Source of the DNA: Streptomyces beijiangensis
Lineage (GTDB): Bacteria; Actinomycetota; Actinomycetes; Streptomycetales; Streptomycetaceae
Length of the DNA stretch: 34,289 bases
Reading direction: 5' to 3'
Assembly: GCF_017315755.1 (NCBI RefSeq)
Contig: NZ_JAFLRJ010000074.1
Coordinates: forward strand, 1-34,289
The notes beneath the pieces are model-generated. The model made no database searches. It was not told where the DNA came from and was given only the letters and a program-made list of their open reading frames with translations. The position numbers were made by a program, and so were the translations under genes. Shown here one piece after another: positions 23,564 through 31,517 of this stretch. The stretch's first letter is position 1. Every line of letters starts with the position of its first letter.

Positions 23564-25156
23564 GTGGACCCGGTGATCGTCGTCGGCGCGGGCCCTGTCG
23601 GGCTCGCGCTGGCGCTGGCGCTCGCCGCGCAGGGCGTTCCTTCCGTCGTACTGGACGAGGGTGCGGGCCCCGACGAGCCACGTACCGCCCGAACGGCTGT
23701 ACTGCGGCCGGACACCGCGGAGTTCGTGGAACGCCTGGGCTGTGTGACAGCCCGCGAAGCGGGCGCGCACTGGCTCGCCTGGCGGTCCATGCGACGGGGG
23801 CAGGAGCTGCGCCGTCTCACCTTCGACGAGGATCTGCCCTCGCCCCTGCATGTGCCGCAGCACGTGCTGACCCAAGGGCTGCGTGCGGCCGTCGCCGCGC
23901 ACCATCTGGTCCAGCTGGTCACTCAGAGCCACCTGGACACCATCGAGCAGGACGCCGACGGCATCACCGCGCACACCCGCGGTCCGGGCGCGACCTGGTG
24001 GCGCGGGAGCCATCTGGTGGGCTGCGACGGTGCCCGCTCCACCGTCCGCAAGCTGCTCGACATCCGCTTCCCCGGCCGTACGGCGGTGGAACGGCACGCC
24101 GTCGCCGCGCTGCGCGCCGAACTGCCGTGGCCCGGCGAGGCCGTGCTGCACCGGCTTCCCCCGTGGCGCAGCGGGGGCGCCGAGGTGACGGCCCGTCCGC
24201 TGCCCGACGGCGTCTGGCGTCTTGACTGGCTGCTGCCCGCCCGCGCCGAACTGGTCACGCCCGAGTCACTGGTGGCGCGGATCAGGGACACCCTGGCCGG
24301 CTGGTGCGGCGAGACTCCTCCGTACGAACTGATCGACACCGGTGTCCACACCCTCCACCACCGCCTCGCGCGCCGCTGGCGGGTGGGCCGGGCCTTCCTC
24401 GCGGGCGATGCGGCGCATCTGCTCGGCGCGGTCGGCACCCAGGGTCTGGACGAGGGGTTGCGGGACGCCGAGAACCTGGCCTGGAAGCTGGCGCAGGTCT
24501 GGCACCACGGGGGTTCCGAGCTGCTGCTCGACAGCTATCAGGCGGAGCGGCGGACCGCCGTGGCCGCCAAGCTGCGCGCGGCCGACCAGTCGCTGCCGGT
24601 TCTGCGCGGCGGCAAGGGGCTGCGCTCGTATCTGCCCGGGACAGCCCGCGGCCACGACGCTCTGCTCGCGGACGGGCACCTGGGGCGCGGGGCACTGGGA
24701 GCACTTCCGGTGTACGCGCACTCCCCCCTCGCACCTCCGTACACCGATTCGCAGACGCCGGTCGCCACGGCCGCCGGCGCGCCCGTCGAGGACATCGTGG
24801 TGACGACGCCGGACGGCTCGGCCGCCGGGCTGCGGGACCGGCTGGGGCGGGGCAACCTGCTGGTGGTGCTGGTCGCTCCCGGGACCGGGGTGTGGGACCG
24901 GCGGCACTGGCTCACCGCGGGGGTGATGCCCCGGCTGGCCGCCGCTGTGGCCGCGCTTCCGGTAAGGGGCGAGCTCCTGGTCACCGAGGCTTACCCGGGC
25001 GCCTCGGCGCACACCGTGCTGCTGATCAGGCCCGACGGGCACCTTGTGGCGGCCTTCACCGGAGTGCGTCCTGCCGAGCTGTACGAGGCGGCGGACGCGG
25101 CGCGCGGGGGTGCACCCTTCCTCGTACGTACGACAAGCACGGTCGACGTCAATTGA
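23564..25156 (+). CDS. FAD-dependent monooxygenase (PHBH family)
   Basis: A 530-residue class A flavoprotein hydroxylase. The dinucleotide fold VIVVGAGPVGLALALA starts at residue 4, the DG motif is VGCDGARSTVRKLL, and the GD motif is FLAGDAAHLLGAVGTQGLDEGLRDAENLAWKL. The C-terminal 150 residues look like the thioredoxin-like domain of phenol hydroxylase-type members. Such enzymes hydroxylate aromatic rings using NAD(P)H and O2; the substrate is not predictable. The GTG at 23564 follows a GAGGAG site by 7 nt; the open frame before it is not coding. It is a single gene between the glu terminator and the cysteine dioxygenase leader, with no aromatic-degradation partner nearby. Confidence 0.9.
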   Translation: MDPVIVVGAGPVGLALALALAAQGVPSVVLDEGAGPDEPRTARTAVLRPDTAEFVERLGCVTAREAGAHWLAWRSMRRGQELRRLTFDEDLPSPLHVPQHVLTQGLRAAVAAHHLVQLVTQSHLDTIEQDADGITAHTRGPGATWWRGSHLVGCDGARSTVRKLLDIRFPGRTAVERHAVAALRAELPWPGEAVLHRLPPWRSGGAEVTARPLPDGVWRLDWLLPARAELVTPESLVARIRDTLAGWCGETPPYELIDTGVHTLHHRLARRWRVGRAFLAGDAAHLLGAVGTQGLDEGLRDAENLAWKLAQVWHHGGSELLLDSYQAERRTAVAAKLRAADQSLPVLRGGKGLRSYLPGTARGHDALLADGHLGRGALGALPVYAHSPLAPPYTDSQTPVATAAGAPVEDIVVTTPDGSAAGLRDRLGRGNLLVVLVAPGTGVWDRRHWLTAGVMPRLAAAVAALPVRGELLVTEAYPGASAHTVLLIRPDGHLVAAFTGVRPAELYEAADAARGGAPFLVRTTSTVDVN

Positions 25157-25181
25157 CCGGCGCGGGTGCGCATGGTGTACT
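25153..25181 (+). promoter_or_regulatory. candidate promoter of the cysteine dioxygenase operon
   Basis: TTGACC (25153-25158), a 17-bp spacer and TGTACT (25176-25181) resemble a HrdB promoter; the -10 lacks the usual second-position A. The -35 overlaps the stop of the monooxygenase gene. Transcription would begin about 40 nt before the leader-peptide start. Confidence 0.45.
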
Positions 25182-25210
25182 CCGGAATGTGACCGACACC
25201 CATGCGCACC
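25165..25210. promoter_or_regulatory. long-spaced inverted repeat, operator or terminator
   Basis: GGTGCGCATGG (25165-25175) and CCATGCGCACC (25200-25210) are perfect 11-bp complements 24 bp apart, and the pairing can extend inward (TGT with ACA) around one extra base. If transcription comes from the monooxygenase gene this is a terminator hairpin. If the promoter at 25153-25181 is real, the left arm sits in its spacer and the pair would be an operator, arms about 35 bp centre to centre. Confidence 0.6.
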
Positions 25211-25227
25211 TGTGGCGGAGGGTCCAT

Positions 25228-25275
25228 ATGGACCTCGTCCGCTATGCGGGCTGCGTGTGTCGCCCGTCCTGCTGA
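25228..25275 (+). CDS. Cys-rich leader peptide upstream of cysteine dioxygenase
   Basis: A 15-codon ORF, MDLVRYAGCVCRPSC, with a strong GGAGG site 6 nt before its ATG. Three of its last seven codons are Cys (TGC, TGT, TGC), including the one before the stop. It lies 90 bp before the cysteine dioxygenase gene. Short Cys-containing leader peptides that control sulphur genes by ribosome stalling are known in actinobacteria. Part of its coding sequence, CCGTCC (25264-25269), is complementary to GGACGG (25354-25359), the probable ribosome-binding site of the dioxygenase gene. Confidence 0.75.
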   Translation: MDLVRYAGCVCRPSC

Positions 25276-25297
25276 TTCGCCTCTTTCCCCTGTGCCT

Positions 25298-25331
25298 GGC
25301 CCTGCCGTGCCGTACCGCACCGCCGTGGGCC
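25298..25331 (+). promoter_or_regulatory. leader hairpin before cysteine dioxygenase
   Basis: In the leader transcript GGCCC (25298-25302) can pair with GGGCC (25327-25331), with an inner GTGC (25307-25310) / GCAC (25317-25320) stem. It lies between the leader peptide stop and the dioxygenase start and could be part of an attenuator or of an alternative fold. Confidence 0.4.
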
Positions 25332-25365
25332 GCACACCTTCGCGAACCTCACCGGACGGTCACCC

Positions 25366-25935
25366 GTGTCTCCTCTGCCTGCTTCCGCAGCCGTTTCTGC
25401 TCCTGCGCCCACCGGCGCGCCCGCCCCCGTACACGCGCCCACCTCCGCACCCACCTCGGCTGAGCTGCTGGATTTCGTGCGCCGTACGGCAGCCGACAGC
25501 GCGCTCGTCGCCTCGCTCCCCCTCGACCCCGAGGGCCGCACCTGGATCCGGCTGGAAGGTCCGCGCGGCAGTGAGGCCTGGCTGATCGGCTGGCCGCCCG
25601 GCACCGGCACCGGCTGGCACGACCACGGCGGCTCGTACGGCGCGTTCGCCGCCGCGGCCGGCGGTCTGACGGAGGACTCGCTGGCCGCCCGGCTGCCCAC
25701 CGAGGGGTGGAAGACGCTGGAGCTGGCCGACGGGGTCGACCGCTCACGGCAGTTGACCCCGGTCCAGGGAAGGGCCTTCGGCCCGCACCATGTCCACCAG
25801 GTGATCAACGAGTCCGCCGACACCCACGCGGTCTCGGTCCATGCGTACTACCCGCCGCTGCCACTGATGCGCCGCTACAGTCGCACCGGCCCTGTGCTCC
25901 GTCTGGAGCAGGTCGAGCTTCCCGGGGAGTGGTGA
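25366..25935 (+). CDS. cysteine dioxygenase
   Basis: A 189-residue cupin enzyme that oxidises L-cysteine with O2 to cysteine sulphinate. After an Ala/Pro-rich N-terminal stretch of 30 residues comes the cupin core. Motif 1 is GWHDHGGSYGAF with iron ligands His85 and His87; motif 2 is FGPHHVHQVIN with His144 as the third ligand. The first-motif glutamate of ordinary cupins is absent, as in cysteine dioxygenases. The GTG at 25366 is preceded by GGACGG at 6 nt. The rhodanese gene overlaps its stop by one base. The Cys-codon leader upstream fits regulation by cysteine. Confidence 0.9.
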   Translation: MSPLPASAAVSAPAPTGAPAPVHAPTSAPTSAELLDFVRRTAADSALVASLPLDPEGRTWIRLEGPRGSEAWLIGWPPGTGTGWHDHGGSYGAFAAAAGGLTEDSLAARLPTEGWKTLELADGVDRSRQLTPVQGRAFGPHHVHQVINESADTHAVSVHAYYPPLPLMRRYSRTGPVLRLEQVELPGEW

Positions 25936-26321
25936 TGAGCGAGCACGAGTCCATCGACGAACTGCTGGAGCGGGTACGGAAGGACCTGGACCGGGTCGGT
26001 CCGCAGGAGGCGTTCGATGCCGCGGCCGACGGGGCGCTGCTGGTGGACATCCGCTATGCCGCGCTGCGCGACCGGGACGGGCTGATTCCGGGGGCGCTGG
26101 TCGTCGAGCGCAATGAGCTGGAGTGGCGGCTCGATCCGCAGGGCAGCCACCGGGTGGCCGAGGCGACCGGCCACGATCTGCCGGTGGTGGTGGTCTGCAA
26201 CGAGGGGTACGCGTCCTCGCTCGCGGCCGTGTCCTTGCAGCAGCTGGGGCTGCACCGGGCCACGGATCTGATCGGCGGGTTCCAGGCCTGGCGCGCGGCG
26301 GGGCTCCCGGTCGAGGTGTGA
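25935..26321 (+). CDS. rhodanese-like sulphurtransferase
   Basis: A 128-residue single-domain rhodanese. The catalytic loop is VVCNEGYASS with the active-site Cys at about residue 88, and the fold motifs LLVDIRYAALRDRDGLIPGA and IGGFQAWRAAGLPVE are present. Rhodaneses carry sulphane sulphur as a persulphide on this Cys. The start ATG (25935) overlaps the dioxygenase stop (TGATG), so translation is coupled. The pairing suggests joint handling of cysteine-derived sulphur. The active loop lacks the usual final Arg (CxxxxR), so the donor is unclear. Confidence 0.9.
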   Translation: MSEHESIDELLERVRKDLDRVGPQEAFDAAADGALLVDIRYAALRDRDGLIPGALVVERNELEWRLDPQGSHRVAEATGHDLPVVVVCNEGYASSLAAVSLQQLGLHRATDLIGGFQAWRAAGLPVEV

Positions 26322-26331
26322 CCGGGAGCCC
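26301..26331. terminator. terminator overlapping the end of the rhodanese gene
   Basis: GGGCTCCCGGTC (26301-26312), a 7-nt loop and GACCGGGAGCCC (26320-26331) form a perfect 12-bp stem. The left arm encodes GLPV of the rhodanese C-terminus and the TGA stop lies at the loop/right-arm junction. It separates two convergent genes. Confidence 0.85.
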
Positions 26332-26361
26332 TTGTCGGTACGGGGTGAGGGCTGCCGCCGC

Positions 26362-28905
26362 CTACTGCTTGGCGGTGGCCACCTCCACCGGGCGGGGCCT
26401 GAGCGCCGCCCGGCCAGGGAGCGCCGTCGCGACCAGGGCCAGCAGGCCGGCGGCGCCCACCACTGCCACGTACACCAGCGGCAGGACCGCGGGGGCCGCG
26501 CCGCCGGTCATCCCGACGCTGAAGGCGGTCAGGACGGCCAGCGCGATGCCGGAGCCGAGGACCGCGGCGATCAGCAGGGCCGCCAGAGCCTCCAGGCGGA
26601 GCATCCGCAGGACCTGGCGGCGAGTGGAGCCGACCAGCCGGAGCAGGGCGAACTCGCGGATGCGCTCGGAGACCGACATGGCGAGGGTGTTGACGACGGC
26701 GATGGCGGTGAAGGCGAGGACCAGGCCCATGGCCAGGTAGTTGACCTCCGCGTTGGTGCGCTGCTGGTCGGCCTGGACCTTGTCCGCACTCGATCGGGTG
26801 ATGACGGTGACGCCGGGGAACTCCTTGACCGCGGCGGCGAGTTCTCGCTGTGTGGTCGCGCCTCGGTCGGCGGCGACGAGGACGGCGGCGGAGAGGGGGT
26901 TGTCGACGTGGTGGGCGAGAAGGTCGTGGGGCAGGGTCAGGTCGCCGAAACCCAGGCTCCGTGCATAGACCGCTGAGACGGTGAGCGTGGCGGGGGTGCC
27001 GTCGCCGAGCGTGAGTCCGAGTGGGCTGCCGGGCTTCAGGTGGAGCTGGTCGGCGGCCAGTTCGCTGACGGCGACGGAGCCCGGACCGAAGCGGTCGAGG
27101 GAGCCGCTGGTGACACCGGGGTTCCAGGTGCGGGTCAGTCCGGCAGGGGTGACGCCCTGTGCGGCGTACTTGGTGAGGCCGACGCGGACGGTGGTCCTGA
27201 CGACTTCGGTGGCCGCTGAGACACCCTTGGTGTGACGGATCTTCGCGGCTGCCGCGGCCGGGACACCGGGGCCCTGCGACGCCAGGATCCACGGGGCGCT
27301 GATGCCTTCGCGGGCCTGGGCACGGGCGGCGTTGCCCAGGGTCGGCTGGACGAAGAGCACGGTGCAGGTCATACCGATGAGGAGGGCGAGTGGGGTGACG
27401 ACTGCTGCCATCCGGGCCGAGTTGCCCCGGACATTGGCGACCGCGAGCCTGCCGCCGGAGCCGGCCAGCCTCAGCGGGCCGGCCAGGAGAGCGGCCGCGC
27501 CCTTGACGATCAGCGGGCCCAGGAGCGAGACCGAGGAGGCGAGGACCACAACAGACAGGAATGTCACGGGGGTTGAGGCGGGCTCGGTGCGCAGAGTGCT
27601 CAGTACGGCCACGAGGACGGCACCGCCGGCGAGCAGCAGGAGCCCGGCGACGATACGGCCCCAGGCGGGCCGGGTGCGCTCGACGGAGGATTCCGCCATC
27701 GCCTCGGCAGGCCGGATCCGGGAGATCCGGCGGCCCGAGATCCGGGCGGCGGTCCAGGCGCCGAGCAGCGTGGCGGCGACGGCGGCGAACATCGGGAAGA
27801 CGCTGACGGTGCGCTGGAGGGTCATGGGGACGGCCCCCATGTCGACGAACCTGCCGTACAGCCAGGCGCCGAGCGGGAGACCGGCCAGCGAACCGGCGAC
27901 TCCGGCGAGCCCGCCGACCAGGAGCGCCTCGCGGCCGAGGAGACTGCGGATCTGCTTCGGGGTGGCGGCGATGGCGCGCAGCAGGGCCAGTTCACGGTGA
28001 CGCTGCTGAATAGAGAGGGCGAAGGTGGAGACGACGACCAGGATCGCGACGAGGAGGGAGGTGCCGCCGATGGCCCCGCCCATGGAGACGAGCTTGATTC
28101 GGGCTCCGGCGGCGTCGAGGAATTCGACGGGCCCGCGGTCGGCGCCGGTGGAGACCTGGGCGGTGGTGCCGTCGAGTGCCTTGATGAGGTTCTTCCGCAA
28201 CTGACCGGTGTCGGCGCCCTGTTCGGGGACCACACCGATGGCGGTGACCTGCCCGGGGCGGGCGGCGAGCCGCTCGGCTTCACCGGTGGAGAAGAAGAGC
28301 GAGCTCTGGTGGCGAAGGCCGCCGCCCTGCGCGTCGGCGATTCCGGTGACCGTGTACGTACGGGGGGCCTGGGTGGACTGGACGGTGAGCCTTGATCCGG
28401 GCTTGAGACGGGCGCGGTCGGCGAGCCCCCGGTCGACCACGAGGTCGGTGGCAGCGCGGGGAGCCCGGCCCTCGGCGAGGGTGAAGGGTGTCAGGGCGGC
28501 CGAAGCCCAGGCGTGTCCGTACGAGGGGGTGTCGCCGGCTGCCGCCAACGGCTGCGCGGAGAAGGTGAGTTCGGGCACGGCGGCCCTTACGCCCGGGACA
28601 CCGCGGATCTGGTCGACCGTCCGCTCGGGCAGCCAGGCCCGCTCGGCCACTGGCTTGGCCTTGTGCTTGACCTTGGTCTTTCCGTTGCCCTTGTGCTTGA
28701 CGGTGGTCTGGTGGACGTTCTGGTCGGCGGAGACGACGACCGGCGCTGCGGCGTACCGCTCGGTGGCGATCGTGCCGCGCAGCCCGGTCTCCAGGAGGGT
28801 GCCGCAGGCGGTGATCAGGGCGGCCGCGCACATCAGCGCGACAAAGGCACCGAGGAAGCCGCCTTTGCGGTCCCGGACGGTCTGCAGGGCGTAGCGCAGC
28901 ATCAT
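26362..28905 (-). CDS. large FtsX/MacB-type ABC permease
   Basis: An 847-residue permease with the duplicated layout of actinobacterial FtsX-like proteins: a first membrane helix (about 17-38), an extracytoplasmic MacB-like domain (about 50-240), three helices, then a second helix pair, a second extracytoplasmic domain and three C-terminal helices. A short Lys/His-rich insert near residues 65-82 comes from a repeated DNA motif (CCTTGTGCTTGAC at 28659 and 28689, complement strand). Family members work with an ATPase to move lipids, peptides or lipoproteins or to drive mechanical work; no ATPase gene is next to it. Its ATG (28905) overlaps the regulator stop by four bases (ATGA). Confidence 0.9.
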   Translation of the reverse strand: MMLRYALQTVRDRKGGFLGAFVALMCAAALITACGTLLETGLRGTIATERYAAAPVVVSADQNVHQTTVKHKGNGKTKVKHKAKPVAERAWLPERTVDQIRGVPGVRAAVPELTFSAQPLAAAGDTPSYGHAWASAALTPFTLAEGRAPRAATDLVVDRGLADRARLKPGSRLTVQSTQAPRTYTVTGIADAQGGGLRHQSSLFFSTGEAERLAARPGQVTAIGVVPEQGADTGQLRKNLIKALDGTTAQVSTGADRGPVEFLDAAGARIKLVSMGGAIGGTSLLVAILVVVSTFALSIQQRHRELALLRAIAATPKQIRSLLGREALLVGGLAGVAGSLAGLPLGAWLYGRFVDMGAVPMTLQRTVSVFPMFAAVAATLLGAWTAARISGRRISRIRPAEAMAESSVERTRPAWGRIVAGLLLLAGGAVLVAVLSTLRTEPASTPVTFLSVVVLASSVSLLGPLIVKGAAALLAGPLRLAGSGGRLAVANVRGNSARMAAVVTPLALLIGMTCTVLFVQPTLGNAARAQAREGISAPWILASQGPGVPAAAAAKIRHTKGVSAATEVVRTTVRVGLTKYAAQGVTPAGLTRTWNPGVTSGSLDRFGPGSVAVSELAADQLHLKPGSPLGLTLGDGTPATLTVSAVYARSLGFGDLTLPHDLLAHHVDNPLSAAVLVAADRGATTQRELAAAVKEFPGVTVITRSSADKVQADQQRTNAEVNYLAMGLVLAFTAIAVVNTLAMSVSERIREFALLRLVGSTRRQVLRMLRLEALAALLIAAVLGSGIALAVLTAFSVGMTGGAAPAVLPLVYVAVVGAAGLLALVATALPGRAALRPRPVEVATAKQ

Positions 28906-29471
28906 GATGCGTCCTTGGGGGCCGGGAAGGTCATCAGTCGGGTGTGGATGGTGCGGGCGCCGGACGGTGTCTCATCCTCGGGGCGCTTGTAGCGGTTGAG
29001 GAGCGCGATGTACTCCTCGAAGAACTCATGGAGTTCGGGCGGGGTGAGCCGGATCTCCGAGCGCGAGTAGGCGAAGTCGTCGCCGTCACTGCCGTCGCTC
29101 TCGCGCTGCAGCCGCTCGAAGAGCTCGGGGTCGGCTGCGTAGGCGTGGTGGTTCAGCTCGTCCATGACGAGCCGCATCTCGGGAGTCTGCCGACTGCGCG
29201 GCGGGAACCGGCGGTCCCCGGGGACCGCCCGCCACCAGCGCTCGCGGCGCGTGCTCCCGCCCCCGGTCTCCTCGACGAAGCCGAACCGGGCGAGCTCCCG
29301 CAGGTGGTAGCTGGTGGCGCCGGTGTTCAGCTCCAGGGCACGGGCGAGGATCGCGGAGGTCGCCGGGCCGTTCAGGGTGAGCTGCTGAAGCACCTGTTGC
29401 CGACGCGGATGTGCCAACGCCTTGAGCGCGGCGAGTTCCGCGATTTCCGTACCGCCGGGTTCCCTTGTCAT
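28902..29471 (-). CDS. winged-helix (ArsR-like) transcriptional regulator
   Basis: A 189-residue protein with an N-terminal ArsR-type winged helix: LKALAHPRRQQVLQQLTLNGPATSAILARALELNTGATSYHLRELARFGFVEE. The C-terminal half is charged and helical with no metal-site cysteines, so it is not a classical metal sensor. I chose the ATG at 29471; the GTG at 29480 is an alternative. No ribosome-binding site precedes either, suggesting leaderless translation. It overlaps the permease gene by four bases and probably controls that operon through the palindromes just upstream. Confidence 0.85.
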   Translation of the reverse strand: MTREPGGTEIAELAALKALAHPRRQQVLQQLTLNGPATSAILARALELNTGATSYHLRELARFGFVEETGGGSTRRERWWRAVPGDRRFPPRSRQTPEMRLVMDELNHHAYAADPELFERLQRESDGSDGDDFAYSRSEIRLTPPELHEFFEEYIALLNRYKRPEDETPSGARTIHTRLMTFPAPKDAS

Positions 29472-29474
29472 GCG

Positions 29475-29508
29475 GTACACAATTCCGTGTGCACACCTGC
29501 CTGTGCAC
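29475..29508 (-). promoter_or_regulatory. candidate operator of the winged-helix regulator
   Basis: Directly before the regulator start lie GTACAC (29475-29480) and GTGTGC (29487-29492), an inverted repeat with one mismatch, and a perfect 10-bp palindrome GTGTGCACAC (29487-29496); another GTGCAC follows at 29503-29508. Repeated GTGYAC elements at the start of an autoregulatory ArsR-like gene suggest its own binding site. Confidence 0.5.
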
Positions 29509-29567
29509 TGGAGCGGCCCGGCATCCTCACCCGGGGGCCAGCCCCACCCATCCGCCCCTCCGCCTCG

Positions 29568-30179
29568 CTAGAACCCGTCGTGCTCCAGGCCCTCGGTGTC
29601 CTCGCCCTCTTCTTCCAGGGCACGCCGGACCACCCGCAGGGCCATGCCCTCGGGGTATCCCTTGCGGGCCAGCATCCCGGCCAGGCGGCGCAGCCGCTTG
29701 TCGCGCTCCAGCCCCCGGCTGGAGCGGAGTTTCCGGTCGACGAGCTCGCGGGCCCGCTCCTCCTCCTGCTCGGGGTCGAGCTGCCCCACCGCCTCGTCGA
29801 TCACGGCGGAGTCGACTCCCTTGGTCCGCAGCTCCCTCGCGAGCGCCCGTCGGGCCAGGCCCCGGCCGTGATGGCGGGACTCGACCCAGGCGTCCGCGAA
29901 GGCCGCGTCATTGATCAGACCGACCTCTTCGAAGCGGGAGAGCACCTCGTCCGAGATCTCATCGGGGATCTCCCGCTTCTTCAGGGCGTCCGCCAGCTGC
30001 TTGCGTGTGCGCGGGGTCCCGGTGAGCAGGCGCAGGCAGATCGCCCGCGCCTGCTCCGCCGGGTCCTGAGACTTCTCCGGCTGCTCGCGCCCCCGGCCCC
30101 GTCCCCGCTCCGACCGCGCGGGGCCCTTGTCTCCGTCTTCGGAGTCAGTGGCCCCCGCCCATGCGGTTCTCCGGGTCAT
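29568..30179 (-). CDS. recX: RecX, regulator of RecA
   Basis: A 203-residue RecX with a charged, Arg/Gly-rich N-terminal extension of about 40 residues and three-helix repeats (ICLRLLTGTPRTRKQLADAL, GLINDAAFADAWVESR, KGYPEGMALRVVRRAL). RecX binds RecA filaments and limits their activity. The ATG lies 3 bp after the recA stop on the same strand, so expression follows recA and SOS induction. Confidence 0.95.
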   Translation of the reverse strand: MTRRTAWAGATDSEDGDKGPARSERGRGRGREQPEKSQDPAEQARAICLRLLTGTPRTRKQLADALKKREIPDEISDEVLSRFEEVGLINDAAFADAWVESRHHGRGLARRALARELRTKGVDSAVIDEAVGQLDPEQEEERARELVDRKLRSSRGLERDKRLRRLAGMLARKGYPEGMALRVVRRALEEEGEDTEGLEHDGF

Positions 30180-30182
30180 GGA

Positions 30183-31325
30183 CTAGCTCTTGGCCGCGAC
30201 AGCCTTGGCCGTCTTGGCCTTGGATGCCGGGGCGGGCACCGACTTCGCCGCGTCGTCCGCAGGGGCCGCGGCCACCTCGTCCGCACCGGGCTCGGCCACC
30301 GGAGCCACGGGAGCCTCCGGAGCCGCCGGCCGGACACCGACGCCCAGCTTCTCCTTGATCTTCCTCTCGATCTCGTTGGCGAGATCGGGGTTGTCCTTCA
30401 GGAAGTTACGGGCGTTCTCCTTGCCCTGACCGAGCTGGTCGCCCTCGTACGTGTACCAGGCACCGGCCTTGCGCACGAAGCCGTTGTCCACGCCCATGTC
30501 GATCAGACCGCCCTCGCGGCTGATGCCCTGGCCGTAAAGGATGTCGAACTCGGCCTGCTTGAAGGGCGGCGCGCACTTGTTCTTGACGACCTTGACGCGG
30601 GTGCGGTTGCCGACCGCGTCGGTGCCGTCCTTCAGCGTCTCGATGCGGCGGATGTCCAGACGCACCGAGGCGTAGAACTTCAGTGCCCGGCCACCGGTGG
30701 TGGTCTCCGGGGAGCCGAACATCACGCCGATCTTCTCGCGGAGCTGGTTGATGAAGATCGCGGTGGTCTTGGACTGGCTCAGCGCACCGGTGATCTTGCG
30801 GAGCGCCTGGCTCATCAGGCGCGCCTGCAGACCGACGTGCGAGTCGCCCATCTCTCCCTCGATCTCCGCACGCGGCACGAGCGCCGCGACGGAGTCGATG
30901 ACGATCAGGTCGAGGGCGCCGGAGCGGACCAGCATGTCCACGATCTCCAGAGCCTGCTCGCCGCTGTCCGGCTGGGAGAGGATCAGGTTGTCGATGTCGA
31001 CGCCGAGCTTCTTCGCGTACTCGGGGTCAAGTGCGTGTTCGGCGTCGATGAAGGCCACCGCGCCGCCGAGCTTCTGCGCATTGGCCACAGCGTGCAGCGT
31101 CAGCGTCGTCTTGCCGGAGGACTCCGGTCCGTACACCTCCACCACACGGCCGCGCGGCAGACCGCCGACGCCCAGTGCCACGTCGAGTGCGGTCGACCCG
31201 GTCGGGATGACCTCGATGGGCTCGTTGGTCCGCTCGCCCATGCGCATCACTGCGCCCTTGCCGAATTGCCGTTCAATCTGCGCGAGCGCGGCGTCGAGCG
31301 CCTTGTCGCGGTCCGTACCTGCCAT
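30183..31325 (-). CDS. recA: recombinase RecA
   Basis: A 380-residue RecA. Walker A is GPESSGKTT at residues 66-74, Walker B is [12 protein letters not shown], loop L1 is [10 protein letters not shown], and loop L2 is [15 protein letters not shown]. The C-terminal tail is longer than in E. coli and ends in an Ala/Lys-rich stretch ([12 protein letters not shown]) instead of an acidic tail, as usual in Streptomyces. It catalyses strand exchange and triggers LexA self-cleavage. The ATG at 31325 has a GGTGGA site 4 nt upstream. The frame is open 22 codons further but that part is leader. Confidence 0.99.
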   Translation of the reverse strand: MAGTDRDKALDAALAQIERQFGKGAVMRMGERTNEPIEVIPTGSTALDVALGVGGLPRGRVVEVYGPESSGKTTLTLHAVANAQKLGGAVAFIDAEHALDPEYAKKLGVDIDNLILSQPDSGEQALEIVDMLVRSGALDLIVIDSVAALVPRAEIEGEMGDSHVGLQARLMSQALRKITGALSQSKTTAIFINQLREKIGVMFGSPETTTGGRALKFYASVRLDIRRIETLKDGTDAVGNRTRVKVVKNKCAPPFKQAEFDILYGQGISREGGLIDMGVDNGFVRKAGAWYTYEGDQLGQGKENARNFLKDNPDLANEIERKIKEKLGVGVRPAAPEAPVAPVAEPGADEVAAAPADDAAKSVPAPASKAKTAKAVAAKS

Positions 31326-31461
31326 GGGTTCCACCCGATTTGCTTGAATCGATCGCTTCACGTCAATGACGCTAGCCCCTGCCACTGACAATGGGCCTCG
31401 GCGCCCCTCCAGCCTGTGGATAAGTCGGCTTGAACCCCTGTAACCAGAGGGTCGTCATCCC

Positions 31462-31491
31462 ATGAGAATGGATGTTCGATTTCAGTGTCAA
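31462..31491 (-). promoter_or_regulatory. recA promoter with LexA (Cheo) box
   Basis: On the minus strand TTGACA (31491-31486) and TCTCAT (31467-31462) are spaced 18 bp. Between and overlapping them is GAACATCCATTC (31477-31466), which matches the Gram-positive LexA box GAACnnnnGTTC in all but one position of the right half. It lies about 140 bp before the recA ATG. LexA bound here would block polymerase directly. Confidence 0.8.
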
Positions 31492-31517
31492 GCGCACCAC
31501 GCGCACCACGGCAGACC

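Noticed and set aside
25157..25227. SigR promoter before cysteine dioxygenase starting at GGAAT (25184)
   Set aside because: No GTT occurs 18 or 19 bp downstream, so the match is half only.
28944..31388. 814-codon plus-strand frame across recX and recA
   Set aside because: Antisense to two well-recognised genes; the translation has no domain.
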